A DNA stretch of 64,000 nt from Malania oleifera (taxonomy: Eukaryota > Streptophyta > Magnoliopsida > Santalales > Ximeniaceae). The stretch spans positions 89,325,191 through 89,389,190 of the forward strand of contig NC_080423.1 of the NCBI RefSeq assembly GCF_029873635.1. The letters are read 5' to 3'. Every line of letters starts with the position of its first letter. The first letter of the stretch is position 1. Under the pieces are notes generated by a model. It searched no databases and had not been told where the DNA came from. It worked only from the letters and a program-made list of their open reading frames with translations. Made by a program: the position numbers and the translations under genes. This document shows, one piece after another, positions 15,120-27,440 of the stretch.

Positions 15120-18040
15120 TCTAAGGAATCCCCATGCTAGGTAAGAGAGTTCACATTTGTAGCACTGAACTTGGTCAGGTAAGAGAGGCCACGTACTTAG
15201 CACCTAGTAGGTCAGGTCAAAGAGGCGATGTGCCCAACAACTGACTAGGTCAGGTAAGAGAGGTCTCCTTAAGTTAGGTTGGTGATGCCGCAAGCATACT
15301 GCACAACTAATTTAGGTTAGGATTCTTCAAGCATCATTCATGTGACCAGGTCGGTGCTTTGCCTTTTCATCATTGTTGCTTGAATTATTGAATTCAGTTG
15401 AAGAGATCCCTCAAAGGTTGAGCCCAAGGTGCTTTCATAGCCGTTGCTTTTGGGCAATGTAGGGCTGATAGCATGCCCCAGGAAAAATGATACAAATAGG
15501 TAGTCATAGCAATAATGAAAAGGAGACAAGGAGGTGAAGAGCAAGAAGGGCCTGGAAGGAATAGGTTGGGGTTTAGACAAATCACTGTCAATAATCAGAT
15601 TGAGAAATATTTAAAAACACAAATGATAATGTAAACATCAATTTTTGTTTATCACAACCCAAATCAAGGGGAAAATGTGCAGTGAATTGAAAAGGGCCAT
15701 GCCCTATACATTTAAAAAATAAGCATGGCAAACAAAATAACATGAAAATAAGAGTTGTTCAATACTCATCCATGCGAGCAAGGTCTTCAATAAGGTCCCC
15801 AGTCTTATTGTCATTGTTTGAATTCATGAATTTAGCAAAATAGACCCTCGGAGGTTGATACCAATTTTTGTTTTATTTTATTTTATTTTTGCAGTACTTG
15901 CTTATGCAATCCTTAAAGCAGCCTTTTTGGTATGGAAAGCATAATTATATCCCAGAACTCAAAAGGATTTGTTAGAATGCTTGAACAGCAGCTGCATGGG
16001 CATCCTTATGTAGGGCCTCATCCCTCTACTTGTGTGCAACTTTGAAGCGATTGTTCAGCTAGTTGTTCTTGTAACTCAGCTCGACATTATGAGTTTCTAA
16101 GGCCTGACGCTAGCTTCTTCCTCCTCCAAACACGCTTAGGTCATGACCAACTTCTTGTGCAGCTCTTTAGTTGAAGTGCCACATTCATTTTCTCATCTAG
16201 GATCATGGTAATTGTCAATGTTAGTGTTCGTCTGGGACTCTGGTGTGATGTGGTGAGTATCAAGATGGAGGGATGAGAATAATAGAAGAGCAGAGTCACC
16301 ACTTCATCTTTTTGGGAAGTGAAAAAAACGAAGAAAACCCCAATAGTTATCTATGGAAAGAGAGATGGGTTCTAGAGTTTGGTTATGCATACATAAGGTG
16401 TTTAAGTACCTTACGATATCCATTCTACAAATGGTTCTTGTCATTGGTTGGATGTTTGTCCTGAAGGGAAAGAAAATTGAATAGGAAATTGAAAGAAGGA
16501 TAAAGAATGAATGTTATTTCTATGTGCCCAAAGCAAAGACATTAGTGTTATGATTTTAGGACGGACGGGATGGCCTAAGGGCCATTATTGTAAAGTCCTA
16601 ACTCTTTTTCAAGGAAAGAAAATCGAAAGGGAAAAAAAGAAGCAGGGGAGGAGTATCCCTAATTTGGAATTTTGAAATGACAAAAAGGGTAAGTCACTAA
16701 ATGCTTTTGAAAAATGATAGTTTTGGAAAGAATTGAATTTGAATGTCAATGTTTGAAAGAGGAAATTTTCTGGACGAAAACATTGGATTTGTATATTGAT
16801 TTGAACAAAAATATGATTTTTGAAAAAAAAAATGTTCGAGCTTTTGTAAACATCTAAGAACATCATCATCAACATATACATGAAAATTTTGAAAAACACT
16901 TGCTTTGGAAAACCTTTATTAAAGAGATGAAAGAACAAACACAAAATTATAATATTCTTTGACAAGGCTTTTACTTTGCTTTTCCAAGCATCTTTTGAGA
17001 TTTTCTTTTTGTTTCTGCGTGTAAACTATTTTTTTTTTTTTAATTTTTTTTTTTTTTTTTTTTTTGTTTTGTTTTGTTTTTACTAATTTAAGCAAATTAA
17101 ACTAAGTTGAATAAAAAGGAAATAAAGGAACAAAGGAAACAAACTATAAGAATGCATGCTAAAGGGAGAGAATATTTGTGTGAGATTATTGTCCTTTAAA
17201 AATTTCTATGCTCTTCTATTCTTGTCTAAGAAGTAAATACCATGCAAAAAATAGAAGTACCTAAAAGAAAACAAGTAGGAATACCAATTAAAGAAGGAAA
17301 CTCTGGGTGAAAGAGAACCAAAAGGGAATCAAATAAAAATGCTAACTAAGAAGGAAACTTGCTTAAAGAAAAAGAAAGAGAAAGAGAAAGAGAAAGAAAA
17401 CAAATAAGAGTACCAATTAAGGAAGGAAGCTTACATAAATGAGAAGATACCTAATATTGTCCCCTTTGGGGTTGTCTTCTTTGGAGTTGTCTTCTTCCAT
17501 GGAACAATGCTACCAATTGTCTATCTCTCTTGCTAATTCACTCTTTAACTCTTCTCTCTTTTTTACTCTCCCTCTCTCTAGGTTACTCTCTTTCAAAAAA
17601 CCTGAGCATAATTTCCCCTCTCATTGAAACCACTCAACCAAACTAAGATGATAAGAACACGAAAATGGTAGTTCATACACAATCCAAAAAACACATGTAT
17701 TTTCTTATAAAAGCAAAATTTTTACCATGCCCGAGCCTCATATAAACTATATAAACTTTACATGCAAATAGTAAAACATGACCGAATTGATATTTTTATC
17801 ATGCTTGAGGTAGGCAATCATGCTTATAACTTGCTCTCATAGCAAAAACCACAACTTTGTCATGTTTAGATTGATAACACTATGAACATAATGAACATGG
17901 AGCGTGGCAAGACAAGGAACATGGTATTACGTGACAAAAGTACATTCTTTCATGGAAAAGGTATGATTTTGATGAGATAACATGAGCATGAACTCACACT
18001 AGCAAAATCATGGCAAGGAAATGCAACAAAAGAGGATAGA
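15120..18040. other. Intergenic region with GGTCAGGT repeats at its left end
   Basis: At 15140-15260 the motif GGTCAGGTAAGAGAGG or a close form recurs four times about 30-45 bp apart. The same phrases occur at 26875-27090. The rest is AT-rich, with a T-rich run at 17030-17075 and an AAAGAG/GAAAGA run at 17368-17400. I recognise no protein; the open frames here are short and without motifs. It may be remains of an LTR element. Confidence 0.4.
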
Positions 18041-18048
18041 GGTGTACC

Positions 18049-18880
18049 CATAGTTTTCAAAATTGGTGCGTAATAGCTGTTATGGATGTTTGTAATGGTA
18101 CCAATGGCTTTCAAGACTATTATGGGGTGATGTCTCAGATGTTGTTCAATTCAATACCGTAACGACTATTATGGTTTGTTATGGTACTATAACGGCCATT
18201 ATGGACTGTTACGGGTCGTTATAGTGCGAGATTGGCAGTGAATGATTAAAACAAGTTTTTGAGTTTGTTTTTTTGGATTTTCCCCTTTCTTTTCCCTTTA
18301 TTGAGGCTTGGAAACTCAATTTTAAGTTTGTTTATTTAGTTTGCAATTTTTGTATTCAAAAAAATTCATTTTTGGGTTTATTTTCCTTGACATTTAGAAT
18401 GCATTTTTTTTTAATGTCTACCATTCAAATAAACATAATTTTTTCTCTCATTAAGTTGCACATTTGTATTCCTCTTGATTGTATTTTATTTTATTTTTTG
18501 TTTTGCTTGCACCCACTTTGGATGCTAAAATACATTCTATTGTATGCATTTGTGTTCTTGTTTGAAAGAGTACAAAAATTCCATGAAAAGACTAAAAGAG
18601 CATAAAATATGGCATTCTATATTTTATATTTATTTATATTTATGATTTATTAGTTCAAATTTCACTTACAATCAATAAAGTAGTGAAAAGTAGCAAATGC
18701 ATGATTCTTCTCACCACTAGCAACTAATGCAACTAAGATGACATCCAATAGTTGTAGTATTTAAGTTGATTAAAACTTACTAAAAATTATTTAAAGCATT
18801 GATTTTGGGATCAAAACATATGAATCAATACATTGCGACCATGACCATTACATAGATCCTTTCCGTTATTTAAAACCATG
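18049..18880. mobile_element. Non-autonomous hAT-like element with perfect 8-bp target duplication
   Basis: The direct repeat GGTGTACC occurs at 18041-18048 and 18881-18888. The enclosed 832 bp begin CATAGTTTTCAAAA and end TTTAAAACCATG; reversed, the end reads CATGGTTTTAAA, so the termini are short inverted repeats. The left subterminal part (18075-18220) is a degenerate array of TTATGG and GTTACGG units. The interior is AT-rich and codes for nothing recognisable. Length, duplication size and termini suggest a hAT-type non-autonomous element. Confidence 0.75.
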
Positions 18881-18888
18881 GGTGTACC

Positions 18889-19539
18889 TTTAGTAGAGGA
18901 GAGAGGAACCTCAAGGCCAATCCTTGTCCTCCACCAAGAAAAAATTCCTTCAGTACATGACGTACGTCCCTTCCCCCTCCCAATACCACGCGTGAATTTC
19001 CTATGTTTTTTTTCTCTCTAATAATCCATAAGTCTCCACCTCCCCAAAATTCTAGTATGTCTCTTCTCTCCCCTTTAGTATCCTTTTATAAAGCCATGGA
19101 AGCTAGGGCTTCACCTTAACTCCATTTTTTTTTTTAAAATGCCCCTAAAGATATGAGGAGCTTCCCTCTTGTCCCGAATAGCATTTGGGCACAACTCTAG
19201 CCCCAGTTGATATAGGATGGTTCTAAGTAGCCCTGGTCCTACGGTTGACCCTTTTTGTAGCGTACACACAATATCACAATCTATGGGAAGAATTGAATTA
19301 GCCAAGCATGAACATTACAAACATATTCGTATGATCACAAGTTGTTGAGGTTTTGAAAACGTATATGATTTGGTTTAAAAGCCCTTAGTTGATCATTTCA
19401 TTCAAGTAATCAAGTTCACTTTAAAAGATGTTATATTGGAAGTCTTAGATCACAAGTCCTAGCGTACAAATCAAATATCCCTAAGCATGGTTCTAGCAAG
19501 CATGTTCATGTTGAAAATCTTGGAAGATTCAAAGAGAAT
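18889..19539. other. Intergenic or retroelement-flank sequence, unassigned
   Basis: No gene or clear repeat boundary. It adjoins the LTR-like sequence of the chromodomain gypsy element and may include its distal LTR part. Confidence 0.3.
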
Positions 19540-20235
19540 GAACAACGATTTTCAATCAAGGATTCGGCTAAAGTTTCAATGGTTACAAGGTACTTTTAGG
19601 GCTGTTTTATATGGTCACAAACAAAGAATTGAAACAAGCTTACCAAAAGGTTCGGAATGACAAACACTAAGATACACAAGTACTCGATCGCACCACGAAG
19701 AAGCTTGTTAATCCTTAGGAATCTTGAGACAAGAATGAAGCTGGTTGTGGCTGTGAGCTATGAAAGAGGAGTGGGTGTGTAGTGTCGATGATGACATTGA
19801 TGTTGTCGTGGTCTCTCACCACCCAATCTTTGGGGAGACGGAATGTTGTCACAAGGAGAGGAACAAGATTCGCAAGTTCAAGCAAAGGTTTTTTTTTTTT
19901 AATTGATAATGCAATGATCCCTTTTACAATACAAGTGATTGCATATTTATAGCCTTACATGAGCATGCACATGACTTGCATATGGCTTCTTAAAAGATTA
20001 AGGAAAATAAAAAAGTAAAGTAAAACGTTTAAAACATAGGTAATGAGGTTCCTAGGAAATAGTTTGTCATAGGAAATAGGTGCCTAGGAACTATAATAAT
20101 TATGATAGTAGAATTTAGGAACTTAAAATGAAATAAATGCTTCTTGAAAATAATAAGACTCTTTGACTTGCAAGTTGTCATGCTTCTTGGAAAAACCAAG
20201 ACTCTTTGACTTGCAAGTTTTCTTCTGCTTTCCAA
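19540..20235 (-). repeat. Probable 3' LTR of the chromodomain gypsy element (boundaries uncertain)
   Basis: Downstream of the minus-strand chromodomain the sequence changes to LTR-like DNA. On the minus strand a TATA box (GGCTATAAATATGC, about 19955-19942) is preceded by two direct copies of ACTTGCAAGTCAAAGAGTCT (near 20215 and 20180) and followed by an A-rich and a C-rich leader. This fits a U3-R-U5 arrangement. I could not place TG/CA termini or find the matching 5' LTR. Confidence 0.45.
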
Positions 20236-20239
20236 GCTA

Positions 20240-23200
20240 GCTTTCAAGAGAAGCTTCAATTGCTGCAAATAAAGTTCACATCCAATGGTGGACTTCGGGT
20301 GGTCGTCCATGTGTCACAATATCTGCGAAAGATACTCGAGGTGCATGTTGATCTCCATCATCTCTATTCGACCAAAAAGAATTCTCCTTTGGAGAATTAT
20401 GTCGAAAGTTCTCGGTATACAGCTTTGGGTTGAGACAAAGGATATCATCTTTAAGAATCCAATTCCCTTTCCATTTGACCAGAAACTTTTGGTAAGTTCC
20501 AGCTCGTGTGTTTGTTGTTTTAACATTCAGAATGTTTTCAATTTGCTCAAGTTTCTTTGGTGGGACTATTGGTGGTGGTAAAGGTAAATTTGGCTTTTTT
20601 GGTGCAACTGGAGTTATGAATGGAGTAGGTTCATCTGTAGGGTTAGTAGGGCTAGGTTCTGGAAAAGAATTAGCTTCTAGAAAAGGAATTAGATCTTCAA
20701 CTTATACCAAAATCATTAGGAATATCTAACATGTAAGCATTAGAACTTATTTTCTTGAGAACTTTGAATGATCCCATCCTTTTGGCATGAAGCTTTCTTA
20801 CCTTTCCTGAAGAAATCTGTTCTGGGTGAATTCGAACCATAACCATATCACCTTCTGAAAATTCCTACAACTTGCGATGTACATCAACAATAGATTTATA
20901 ATGCTCATTGCTTAAATTAATTTTCATTCTTATTTGAGAGTGTAAATCGTGTATGTGCTTTGCAAATGTATTAGCCTGCTCACTCACTCTAGACTCAGGT
21001 GGTAATGGAATGAGATCTACAGGCTTCCTAGGACTATATCCTGTAACAACCTGAAATGGGCTTAGTTCTATGGTCCTATTCACTGAACTATTGAATGCAA
21101 ACTCGACCATAGGAAGGAATAAGTTCCAAGCTGTGATATTCTCACTTACCAGACATCTCAATTGGTCCCCAAGACTCCTATTTACCACTTTAGTCTGCCC
21201 ATCAGTCTGTGGGTGATATGCACTAGAAATTTGAGTTTGGTGCTTGGTAATGGCCATAAGGTTTTCCATAAATAGCTCACAAACTTCACATCCCTATCAG
21301 AAACAATGGTTTTAGGAAGACCATGAAGTCTCGCTACTTGAAAAATATAGTGGCAATCTTGTAGGCATCATGTGTTTTATTGCATGGAATAAAATGTGAC
21401 ATTTTTGAAAATCTTTCCACAACAACGAACACTGAATCATTTCCCCTGGTAGTCATGGGGAGGCCTAACACAAAGCATATACTGATATCCTGTCATGGGA
21501 TGTGTGGCACGGGCAAAGGGGTATACAATCCTAAGTTCTGTTTCCTACCTTTTGCTGTTTGGCAAGTACGACATTGCGAAACAATCCTAGCAACATCTCT
21601 CATCAGACTAGGCCAATAGAAGCTATCTTCAATCATAGCTATGGTCTTATCTCTACCAAAGTGAACCGCAGTACCTCTAGCATGTAATTCCCAAATCAGT
21701 TGGTCACGTAGAGATGTGGATGGGATACACAGTGTATATTCTCTAAAACGAAATCCACCATGAATCACAAAGTTTGGGTGAAAACTAGGAACTCCCTAAA
21801 GCAAACCAAAAAAGATATCATAGAAGTCTTTACATTGAGAGTACTGTTGCTCGATGCTATCGAAGCCAACAACTTTCACCTGAAGAGTCTGTATGGTGGC
21901 TACAACTCAGCTCAAAGCATCACTAATCTTGTTCTCAACACCAGCTCAGTCTTTGAGTACGAATGTGTACTACTGTTTGTACTCGACCCATTTCATATGT
22001 CTATGCCCTAGCTTCTTTTGAGTATGTAAATACTTAATGGCCTAGTGGTTTAGAGTACTAGACAAACTCTTGATAAAAGAGGTAGTGTCTCTAGTGTCGT
22101 AGTGACTGTACTATAGCATAAAATTCCTTGTCATAGGTAGAACACCACTATTTTGCCTCATTCAACTTCTCACTAAAGAAGGCTATAGGGTGTCCCTCCT
22201 GACTAAGTACTCTAATGCCTACACTTGAGGCATCACATGCAACCTCAAATAATTTTTGGAAATCTGGGAGGTGTAGCAATGGTGCCTTAGTCATCAAATC
22301 TTTTATATCCAAAAAGGCTTTTGTCACAAATTTCGACAATGTAAATTCTCCTTTCTTGAGGCAGTTTGTAAGGGGGGCCATGATGGTGTTAAAGTTCCTA
22401 ATGAACCTTTTGTAGAATGTGGCTAAACCATGAAAACTCCTCACATCATGTATGTTCAGGGGAGTAGGCCAATCTTTAATGGTTTTGACCTTATCAGGGT
22501 CAACCGAAACGCCATGCTCAGACATAACAAAACCAAGGAAGATGACGTGTGTAGTCATGAAAGTACACTTCTTTAAATTGGCATACAACTTTTGCTCCCT
22601 TAAAACCTCAAACTCTTTCCTCAAATGGACAAGGTGCTCCTTCCTAGTCTGGCTATAGGTCAATATATCATCAAAGTAGACTACAAGTGAAAGACCTTAA
22701 TATGTTAGTCATAACTCTTATGAAAGTGCTCGGCGTGTTAGTTAGCCCAAATGACATGACGAACGACTCATATAACCCATCCTTCGCCTTGAAGGCATTT
22801 TTCCACTCATCTCCTGGTATGATCCTAATCTGATGGTATCCACTTTTAAGGTTTATCTTTGGAAAAATTTTGGATCCTACCATCTGATCAAGCATATTAT
22901 CTAGTCTAGGTATGGGAAACCCATACTTGACGATGATGATCTTGTTGATTGCTTTACTATCAATGCACATCCTCCAAGTGCCATCTTTCTTGGGAATAAG
23001 GAGAGTAGGGCAGGGCGGCAGGCACGTGGACTCATGCTCTCCTAAATAAAGCCCTTTTCTCTCAGCTCATTCACTTGTTTCATCAACTCCTCATGGGAGG
23101 TAACTCACTCTAGTGGTGTTTCATGCTCAGGAAGGGTTTCCTCAGTCTACACTATCTGGGTATCTTAACTCTCCTGCTCAAACAACTCTTTTATTCATGA

Positions 23201-23885
23201 TATTCAATAATTTTCCACTAGTTTTTGTCTTTTCCTTCTTTTTCTTACCTTGCGATTCTAGTGGACTTAAAATAATTCTCTTGCCATTACACCTAAAGGA
23301 ATAAGTGCCGGCAGACCCATTATGTGAGACATCCAAATCATACAACCAAGTCGTACTAACAAAATATGGGCAGTGTCCATGGGAAGGATATCACACGAAA
23401 TCTCGTCCTCATAATCACCAATCTTAATGGGGACTAGGCATCTATTGCTCACGGGCATGGTAGTGGCATCAACCCAAGCTACCTTATGTGGTTGTGGGTG
23501 TGGCTTAACTTTCAATCCCAACTTCTCAGTTGTGAATTTAGACACAACATTCATGCTGCTACCACCATCTATGATCATCTTTCAACTTTTACTCCCACAC
23601 TTGATGTAAGTAAGGAAAATAGAAGTGCGACGCCAGTCCTCTTGATCCTTGGGAATGATCATAATGCGTCTCATCACAGTCAACTGGGCACTCTCATTTG
23701 GCTCACTTGACCACTCATCCTCACTAGGTACAACTTCAAGAACATATACTTGATCCTCCTCAGGCTCGTCCTCACCATCTTCCTTATCAAGTACCAAGTT
23801 CTTGGTGAGACATTGTTTTGGCAAAGTGTCCTTGTTAATGGCACCTGAAACACACTGCATTGCCAAAACTCTGGTGAGAGGATCC
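20240..23885 (-). pseudogene. Ty3/gypsy chromovirus polyprotein, decayed
   Basis: Minus-strand order from high to low coordinates: acidic linker (23880-23585); protease (23578-23267; IIDGGSSMNVVS, with the usual catalytic Asp-Gly pair followed by Gly); reverse transcriptase (22970-22148; [17 protein letters not shown], and [11 protein letters not shown] spanning a frameshift near 22670); RNase H (22200-21790; CDASSVGI, then a remnant of the DALS motif); HHCC zinc domain (21768-21493; CRTCQTAKGRKQ); integrase (21490-20865; [21 protein letters not shown]); and a C-terminal chromodomain at about 20560-20430 (LEQIENILNVK, YQKFLVKWKG). The chromodomain places it in the chromovirus lineage; I would not name the clade. 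Several frameshifts and stops make it non-functional. Confidence 0.85.
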
Positions 23886-24518
23886 GGCCTAAAGTGTTTG
23901 TGTTCGACATATATCGGATATCGACACCTGCCTGACACTCTCCAACACATAAAAAATTAATTAATAATTTTTTTTTAAAATTTTTGGACATGACTGAGAC
24001 ACTTCCCAACACAGCAAGGACACCTCCGGGATGCTTCTTGCACCAAAACGCTGCATTTATGTTGCCCTTCTAATTCTATTGACAAAGCCATCAAAAAAGA
24101 AAAGAAAAGAAAAAAGGATAGGTCAAGAGATCAAGAGTCAGGTTCTCTGATATTGGGGTGGTTGGGCTTTGCAGCCCTAGTGCCACTATACTAGCCTTGT
24201 AGGCCACCGTTGGACCTCCTAGCCCCCAAAACCCCCCCTCTCTCTATGCGAGGTTATCGCCATTTTGCCACTCTTTGTTAATATAATTTTTTTTTTTTTC
24301 ACTTTCTTGACAATCGATGCCCATTGCCAATGATCAGCCATGCCCTTGAGTTATTTTTTTGTTGTTCAACCAATATTCTATAATATGAAGATAGTTGATG
24401 ATTTTATTAGTTTAGTTAGTAAAATGTGCAAGTTTGTAAAAATATGTAATTGATAATTTTGCATGAATGGTGCTTATATTTCATTTAAATCAAAATATCC
24501 ACATATTTGTAACATGCT

Positions 24519-24555
<37 letters not shown>

Positions 24556-24670
24556 GTATTAATATATTAATATTAATTAATCAATGAATCTCTGCCATGT
24601 CATATCCTTATTTTTTCAAAATTGTTGTATCGAGGGTATGGTGTCATTTTTGTGTCTCGTATCGATATCA
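23886..24670. mobile_element. Probable inserted TIR element (MULE- or MITE-like)
   Basis: The gypsy reading frame stops near 23886 at GTGTTTGTGTTCGACATA. A related but inverted sequence closes the block near 24640-24670 (GTATCGATATCAGTGCTTCC). Both ends share GACAC-rich phrases with ATATCG. The inside is AT-rich, with an inner GACAC-rich part to about 24025 and a (TA)n(TATG)n tract at 24518-24558. Exact termini and target duplication were not resolved. Confidence 0.4.
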
Positions 24671-25549
24671 GTGCTTCCTAGGGTTAGGCTGTGTCCCTTT
24701 GATCTGAATAAGGCAAGTCAATCATACTAGACTGAACTGTGAGTTGTGCATGAGCTGACTTGGAGCAACTGTGATAATGGAGGACTTTACAAAAGATATC
24801 AAGAGAAAGAGAAAGCCTGATCATGAAGAAGTGTTTAGTAGGCATAGCTCATTTGCAGATTGCTATTAAGCTTTGTCCTTGGAACTAGGAAGTCAAGGGA
24901 CTTCATTGTGAGGGATGAAGAACGCGGAGGCTATCTTGTCTCAAGCTTGTCTAATGTGAGAGCACAACTACTGAGTTCGCAGGGTCAAAGGCACAAGGAG
25001 GGGTTTGTAAAAGGGATCTTAAAGAGGAATCCTAAAGGAAAACCTTTAGAAAACCGTGAAAACTAGGAGAATAGGCCCCTCCCTAACAAATTCTGGTGAA
25101 CCAATGGTATTTCCCTCAAAAAGGGGTTGAGAGTTGGCAAAATTAAAGAAAAAGAAGGATTAAAGGAGTGAAAATCCAATGTCCCCCCTGAAAGGACAAT
25201 GAAAAATCATGCAAGAGAATAGCAAAAGAGAAGTAGCATACCAGAACCTGTAATGAAGGGAAATTCGAAGGTAAGGGACCCCTGCATGAAGCACAAACAG
25301 CACCTCGAACCAAATTTGGAGAGGTACACAAAAGATGAGAAGAATCTTTAAATACCTGCCCAGCTCCCCACGTACACAATGATGGGATCTCATCCAACTG
25401 ATAGATTGCTCCCTCTAACTGGCCTATAGACATGTGATGAGTTGCACCCCTAGAGAGTTGAATACTAAATTGAAATATTAGTTTTAAGACTTTTAGTCTG
25501 TCAATATTTAATAGTTAGTAGTGACAAAATTACTAAAATTTGTCTAACC
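24671..25549. other. Unassigned region between gypsy pol and an inverted repeat
   Basis: No recognisable protein. It may be diverged gag of the minus-strand chromovirus, but no zinc knuckle or gag motif could be read. Confidence 0.3.
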
Positions 25550-26784
25550 CATGTTATGTTCCATAACTTCCACCTTAATTTTTAATTCTTATATGTAAGA
25601 ATCGTCAAATTGAGATGTCAACGAGAAGAAATGAATGAAGAACAGCCTAGTCAAAACATTAATAGTCATTTTGTTACTCCTGTGGAGGGAGCAGTCTTCT
25701 CGTGGTCTGTAAATTCTGTGAAAAGATCATTGAAGGAGCTGTTATGCAATTGAAACAATACTTGGCACGGAAAAAGGTCTAGTTGTTGGGTGTACAAATG
25801 TGACAATACAAGTGAGAGAACAGATGATGAAGCATCTTCAACAATCTGAGAAGAAGAGAGAAGCAAAAACGACAAGAACTGGAAGCTTAAATTCTGGCTG
25901 GCGCTATTGTGAACCATAACTTTTGTATTCTTTCCATTCAACACTAAGTCAACATGTGTGAGACCCTTTTCATGGGTTTTGCTCTGATTTATTTGTCATT
26001 GAAGTGAAAGTTGCCCAACTCCTAAGCATCTCAAATGCCATTGCAAGCTTGTGGCTTTGGTAGTCTCATCCAACCCTCTCAACATTGTTGCATGTAACTT
26101 GCATCTGGTGTTGGAGTTAAGCTATTGTGTTCCATGATCTCACCAAGTTCATTTATCTCTTGTCAAAGGCATCATGGACTTCTTGTCATTACCTACAAAT
26201 AAATAGAAATTCTTAAGAGCTCCTGTTGTTTGCCTTAAAGCTCTCTTGGCCCCTCCTAAAGGGATTTTAGTGTAAGCATCACACCATCATGCTCATTTGG
26301 CCTTGTCTTAACGTTATCAATGGCAACCGCTGGCTGTCTTGGCATCTTCACTAGGGATTTAACCTGAGGAATAAGATTCTCTAGTTCTGCAGCTCTTTTC
26401 TCAGAAGCATCATCACAATCCAAGGATCCTTTAATGCCCTTATGGCCTCATGCCATATAAGCACACCCATAGGATTGGATACCTTTGCCACCTTTAGAGT
26501 TCAATTACTCCCATTTCAAAGCTTCGAGTTTAGCAACTCTTGCCTCAAATGCCTTAATGCACTCTGTTTTGCCTGATTTGGCAGCTCTCGCATTACCATT
26601 CATGGTGACTAACCATGCTCTATACCAATTATATGGACCCAATTTTGCTTGCACTTGTATGGTTTGTGCTGCACCTTTTATGGCTCCTAAAAGCTAGTCA
26701 GCTAAGGTTTACTCAAGCAAGTCTATATGAACGAGCATTACATGAGTAACGTGAAACAAGGTGGAGGTTATGGAACATAACATG
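25550..26784. repeat. Inverted-repeat pair bounding about 1.2 kb
   Basis: CATGTTATGTTCCATAAC plus TTCCACCTT at 25550-25576 is the reverse complement of 26758-26784, with one mismatch in 27. The pair encloses minus-strand sequence that may be the gag 5' part of a gypsy element. No target duplication was found next to the repeats. Confidence 0.65.
26485..26640 (-). pseudogene. Possible primer-binding site and gag N-terminus of the minus-strand gypsy element
   Basis: On the minus strand, TTGGTATAGAGC (26627-26616) is close to TTGGTATCAGAGC, the initiator tRNA-Met primer site. An ATG 16 bp further (26602) opens MNGNARAAKSG and a coiled-coil-like FEARVAKLEALKWE before a stop at 26506. This fits the 5' end of a chromovirus whose pol lies at 23885-20240, but the gag between is too decayed to follow. 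Confidence 0.4.
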
Positions 26785-27440
26785 TTGTCACTTACCCTTT
26801 CTTATCCCTGCCATCTTTATGGCAGTTGTCACTACCCCCTTGTTATCCCCTTTACATTAACACACTGGTATATAGCGCCTGACTAGGTTAGATAAGAGAG
26901 GCCACATGCTTTGGCACCTGCTCAAATCAGGTCAGTGAAGCTGCATGCATAATACGCAGCCAGGTCAGGTCAGGTCAGGTCAGGAGGGTACAGCTGACAC
27001 CTGTAAGACTAAGCAAGTGAGGTTGCATATGCAGCCAGTGCTCAGATCAAGTGGAGAAGAATAGCATCTCTATACCTGACTAGGTCAGGTCAGTAGGTCA
27101 CATCCCAGGCACAAAGCTATGTTGAAGGAACACGCAACTGCACCAGGCTACCAAGGACCATGTGCCTGGAAGGTGCTGTGGCCCTGAAGAGACCGCTTAG
27201 CAGACAACAGGCACCAAATGCTTTTTTGGCGCTGATCACCGCCTAATGATGGGGCACAAGTGAATTTTTCGTCCATTTAGCTAACCCTAACGACTCACGT
27301 CTCACATACATAACCTAGGGGAAGATTTAAAGAAGGAAAGAGAAAAATAACCCAGGCAGATTCTTTCCCCTCTCCAAGTATCATTATGGATCCCCCTTTG
27401 TTTGAGCCTCAGAGCAATCCCCTTGGGGTCGCCTGGAACC
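26785..27440. other. GGTCAGGT-rich region, possibly LTR
   Basis: A short array of CAGGT units (GCCAGGTCAGGTCAGGT, 26960-26981) and scattered GACTAGGT phrases at 26880-27090 repeat motifs of 15140-15260. No gene was recognised. It lies beyond the putative primer-binding site of a minus-strand element, so it may be that element's 5' LTR. Confidence 0.4.

Noticed and set aside
25666-25944. 92-residue minus-strand frame (MLNGKNTKVM...) as a host gene
   Set aside because: No recognised motif, and it lies inside an inverted-repeat block that may be decayed gag.
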